Positions 23,145 to 24,648 of a stretch of DNA of 24,648 nucleotides are shown piece by piece; position 1 is the stretch's first letter, and every line of letters begins with the position of its first letter. The stretch lies in NCBI GenBank assembly GCA_900552855.1, contig USBG01000010.1, positions 1 to 24,648 of the forward strand, in the 5' to 3' direction. A program made the translations under genes and the position numbers. The stretch is from an uncultured Phascolarctobacterium sp. Its GTDB lineage: Bacteria; Bacillota; Negativicutes; Acidaminococcales; Acidaminococcaceae. Under the pieces are notes generated by a model. It saw only the letters and a list, made by a program, of their open reading frames with translations, searched no databases and was not told the DNA's origin.

Positions 23145-23573
23145 ATGCGTAGTATGTCCCTTGATGTGGGAACAAGAACTATTGGCATTGCTGTAAGTGA
23201 TTTACTTGGCATGATTGCTGGCGGTGTAGAAACCATTAAACGTACAAGTCCAGAGCGTGACTTTGAGCGTTTGGCTGAGCTCGTTAAAGAGTATGAGGTT
23301 GATACATTAGTAGTAGGCTATCCCAAAAATATGAATGGTACTATTGGTGAGCGTGCGCAAAGCTGTGAGGCTATGGCTGAGGAGCTGCGTGAGCGTTTTC
23401 CGGGAGTACAGGTGGTGCTTTGGGATGAGCGTTTATCTACTGTAGCAGCAGAAAAAGTGCTTGTTGATGCAGATTTACGTCGTAAAAAACGTAAAAAGGT
23501 TATTGATATGATGGCCGCAGTGGTAATTTTGCAAAATTATCTTGACAGTAAGCAGCTACAGCGCAAGCTTTAA
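23145..23573 (+). CDS. ruvX: RuvX/YqgF-family nuclease (putative Holliday junction resolvase; pre-16S rRNA processing)
   Basis: The product (142 aa) has the RNase H-like fold of YqgF. The first catalytic strand is SLDVGTRTIGIAVSD with Asp7. VVGYPKNMNGTIGERA, LWDERLSTVAAEKVL with the Glu, and the last helix DMMAAVVILQNYLD supply the other acidic residues. In E. coli YqgF takes part in 16S rRNA 5' maturation; the Holliday junction resolvase name rests mainly on fold similarity. Length is normal. AAGGAG (23133-23138) overlaps the end of ireB, so the pair is translationally close. Confidence 0.95.
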   Translation: MRSMSLDVGTRTIGIAVSDLLGMIAGGVETIKRTSPERDFERLAELVKEYEVDTLVVGYPKNMNGTIGERAQSCEAMAEELRERFPGVQVVLWDERLSTVAAEKVLVDADLRRKKRKKVIDMMAAVVILQNYLDSKQLQRKL

Positions 23574-23601
23574 TTGACAGAAGCGTTGCAAATATTATAA
23601 A
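23574..23601 (+). promoter_or_regulatory. Promoter of the DUF1292 gene
   Basis: A perfect TTGACA at 23574-23579 starts on the base after the ruvX stop. TATAAA at 23596-23601 lies 16 bases downstream (TAAAAT at 23598-23603 would give 18). The predicted start near 23608 gives a leader of about 93 bases before the ATG at 23701. In this leader TGTC at 23651-23654 and GACA further down could pair, but I see no clear terminator. Confidence 0.65.
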
Positions 23602-23700
23602 ATACACTTAGAATGATATGGTGCTTGCATTACATGAATTCGGCAAAGACTGTCGGAGCTTGTAGTGGGGCGGACATACGATTATTATGCGAGGTGCACA

Positions 23701-24081
23701 ATGAGCGAAGATATCAAAAATGAAGAATTAGAAGCAATGTCTGAGGAAGAAGAACAAGAAATTATTGTTTTCCCTCATGAAGATGGTACTGAAGAATATT
23801 TTGTAGCTGACTGCCACTTTGACGTAGATGGCAAAACCTATGCAGTACTGGTTAATGTAACTTCCTTGGTTGGTGAAGACGGCTGCGGTTGTGGTTGTGA
23901 AGACCATCACCATGATGAAGACTGCGAATGTGGTTTTGATGGTGACGAATACGAATCCTTCATCGCACGTGTTGATTATGACGAGGATGGCGAACCCGTT
24001 TACGCTGCTCCTGAAACCGAAGAAGAGTTTGAAAAAGCAAAGGCTGCTTACAACGCTCTGGATTTCGAAGACGAAGAGTAA
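23701..24081 (+). CDS. yrzB: DUF1292 (YrzB-like) acidic protein with Cys/His-rich insertion
   Basis: A small, strongly acidic protein (126 aa) of the DUF1292 family, which is without known function. The family core is the beta-rich IIVFPHEDGTEEYFVADCHFD...KTYAVLVN, then ESFIARVDYDEDGEPVYAAPETEEEF. Between the two halves (about 59-80) sits a segment with Cys62, Cys64, Cys66, His69, His70, His71, Cys75 and Cys77, which looks like a metal-binding insertion. I chose ATG 23701 with GAGG at 23691-23694 six bases away. An upstream in-frame GTG at 23665, also with a GGAG nearby, would add 12 residues not typical of the family. The position between ruvX and mltG is conserved in Bacillus (yrrK-yrzB-yrrL). 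It has its own promoter and terminator. Confidence 0.88.
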   Translation: MSEDIKNEELEAMSEEEEQEIIVFPHEDGTEEYFVADCHFDVDGKTYAVLVNVTSLVGEDGCGCGCEDHHHDEDCECGFDGDEYESFIARVDYDEDGEPVYAAPETEEEFEKAKAAYNALDFEDEE

Positions 24082-24087
24082 AAAATA

Positions 24088-24111
24088 ACCGGACTTCGGT
24101 CCGGTATTTTT
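24088..24111 (+). terminator. Intrinsic terminator after the DUF1292 gene
   Basis: ACCGGAC at 24088-24094 pairs perfectly with GTCCGGT at 24099-24105 over a stable TTCG tetraloop, followed by ATTTTT. mltG starts only 23 bases later, so mltG expression may depend on read-through or on a promoter I cannot identify. Confidence 0.9.
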
Positions 24112-24127
24112 GTGTGGAGAGTTACTG

Positions 24128-24648
24128 ATGGATAAAATTCAGGCTTTACTTAAAAGTAAAACCTTTTTGTCTATTCTTGCTGGCATGGCTGTTGCTATTA
24201 TTCTTGTAACTAGCTACATGATGAAGGTACAAGGGGATAATACTGAATTTGCTAAAAAAGGCTCCCATATGATTATCATTAAAGATGGCATGACTACTCA
24301 TGATATTGCATATCTGCTACATGAGCAGCAGCTGGTAAAAAATCCTGAAGCATTTCGCCAAGAGGTGCGCTTTAAGGGCTTGGCTGCTAAGATGAAGGCA
24401 GGTGCTTATCAGATTGAGGGCGGCATGAGTAATCGTGAGATAATGGAGCTTATTGCCAAGGGGAATGTCCAGTATTTAAAATTTGTTGTGCCTGAAGGCT
24501 ATACAGCTGTACAAATAGGCAAAAAACTGGAGTTTGAAGGACTTGGTAAGGCGGATAAGTTTATCGCTGCAGCTAAGGATTATGCTCCATATGATTATAT
24601 GAAAACGGATGACCCTAATGTTGTTTTCCAGACTGAGGGCTTTTTGAT
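24128..24648 (+). CDS. mltG: MltG-like endolytic peptidoglycan transglycosylase, N-terminal part (3' truncated)
   Basis: The frame runs from ATG 24128 to the window edge, giving about 173 residues. It has an N-terminal membrane helix (about 12-32, FLSILAGMAVAIILVTSYMM) and a LysM-like extracytoplasmic region (IIIKDGMTTHDIAYLLHEQQLV). The MltG/YceG core then begins with FVVPEGYTAVQIGKKLEFEGLG. It stops at QTEGFL, just inside the conserved EGFLFPDTY-type segment, so the catalytic glutamate region is outside the window. MltG cuts nascent glycan strands at the outer face of the membrane and sets their length. GGAG at 24116-24119 is eight bases from the ATG. Order matches yrrL in Bacillus. Confidence 0.92.
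   Translation, partial: MDKIQALLKSKTFLSILAGMAVAIILVTSYMMKVQGDNTEFAKKGSHMIIIKDGMTTHDIAYLLHEQQLVKNPEAFRQEVRFKGLAAKMKAGAYQIEGGMSNREIMELIAKGNVQYLKFVVPEGYTAVQIGKKLEFEGLGKADKFIAAAKDYAPYDYMKTDDPNVVFQTEGFL

Noticed and set aside
23613..23723. Short frame in the leader of the DUF1292 gene
   Set aside because: No SD before its ATG, and it runs out of frame into the real gene; probably chance.
1..24648. Mobile elements, CRISPR arrays, tRNA or rRNA genes
   Set aside because: Read through on both strands: no transposase, integrase, regularly spaced repeats, tRNA-like CCA-ended cloverleaf or rRNA sequence was recognised.

Overview
The window is a gene-dense, AT-leaning bacterial chromosome segment in which almost everything reads on the + strand. 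Bacillota-type Shine-Dalgarno sites (GGAGG) are strong, and GTG and TTG starts occur. The gene set points to Bacillota: RNase J, IreB, YrzB (DUF1292), YnbB next to HflX, and the block alaS-ireB-ruvX-yrzB-mltG. Codon usage and gene content fit a Negativicutes member such as a Phascolarctobacterium or Acidaminococcus relative. That placement is inference from memory; I could not run a database search.

Layout. (1) 1-882 is the 3' part of a TrkH/KtrB-type potassium transporter. (2) 1023-3448 is a self-contained bicistronic unit with its own -10 box and a bidirectional terminator. It encodes a nickel-dependent LarA-family 2-hydroxyacid racemase and an L-2-hydroxyisocaproate dehydrogenase-like enzyme, which together could link D- and L-2-hydroxyacids to 2-oxoacids. 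(3) 3463-3916, on the minus strand, is a GNAT acetyltransferase gene broken by one frameshift. (4) 3917-4335 is a regulatory region with a good sigma-A-type promoter, an inverted repeat over its -35 and a foldable leader. It starts a long, tightly packed, apparently co-transcribed run from 4336 to 19838: rnj, ftsK, rodZ, ygiQ, a solitary substrate-binding lipoprotein, rimO, cinA, a DEAD-box helicase, hflX and ynbB. I saw no obvious terminator inside this run. (5) 19839-20159 holds a terminator, a promoter and a hairpin leader in front of alaS. (6) 20160-24648 is alaS (with terminator), ireB, ruvX, a DUF1292 protein (with terminator) and the 5' part of mltG, cut by the window edge.

How the genes work together. 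The long run mixes RNA turnover and ribosome functions (RNase J, RimO, DEAD helicase, HflX) with chromosome segregation and cell shape (FtsK, RodZ). The last block combines translation (AlaRS), Ser/Thr-kinase-linked envelope signalling (IreB), RNA/DNA processing (RuvX) and peptidoglycan termination (MltG).

Most of this is ordinary core genome, and I did not find an obvious new defence or mobile system. The points that most deserve a second look are: an HflX with an N-terminal domain carrying an intact JAMM metalloprotease-like motif; the LarA plus hydroxyacid dehydrogenase pair; a Cys/His-rich insertion in the DUF1292 protein; the frameshifted acetyltransferase; and the orphan binding lipoprotein with its displaced synteny (neither pgsA nor recA adjoins cinA).
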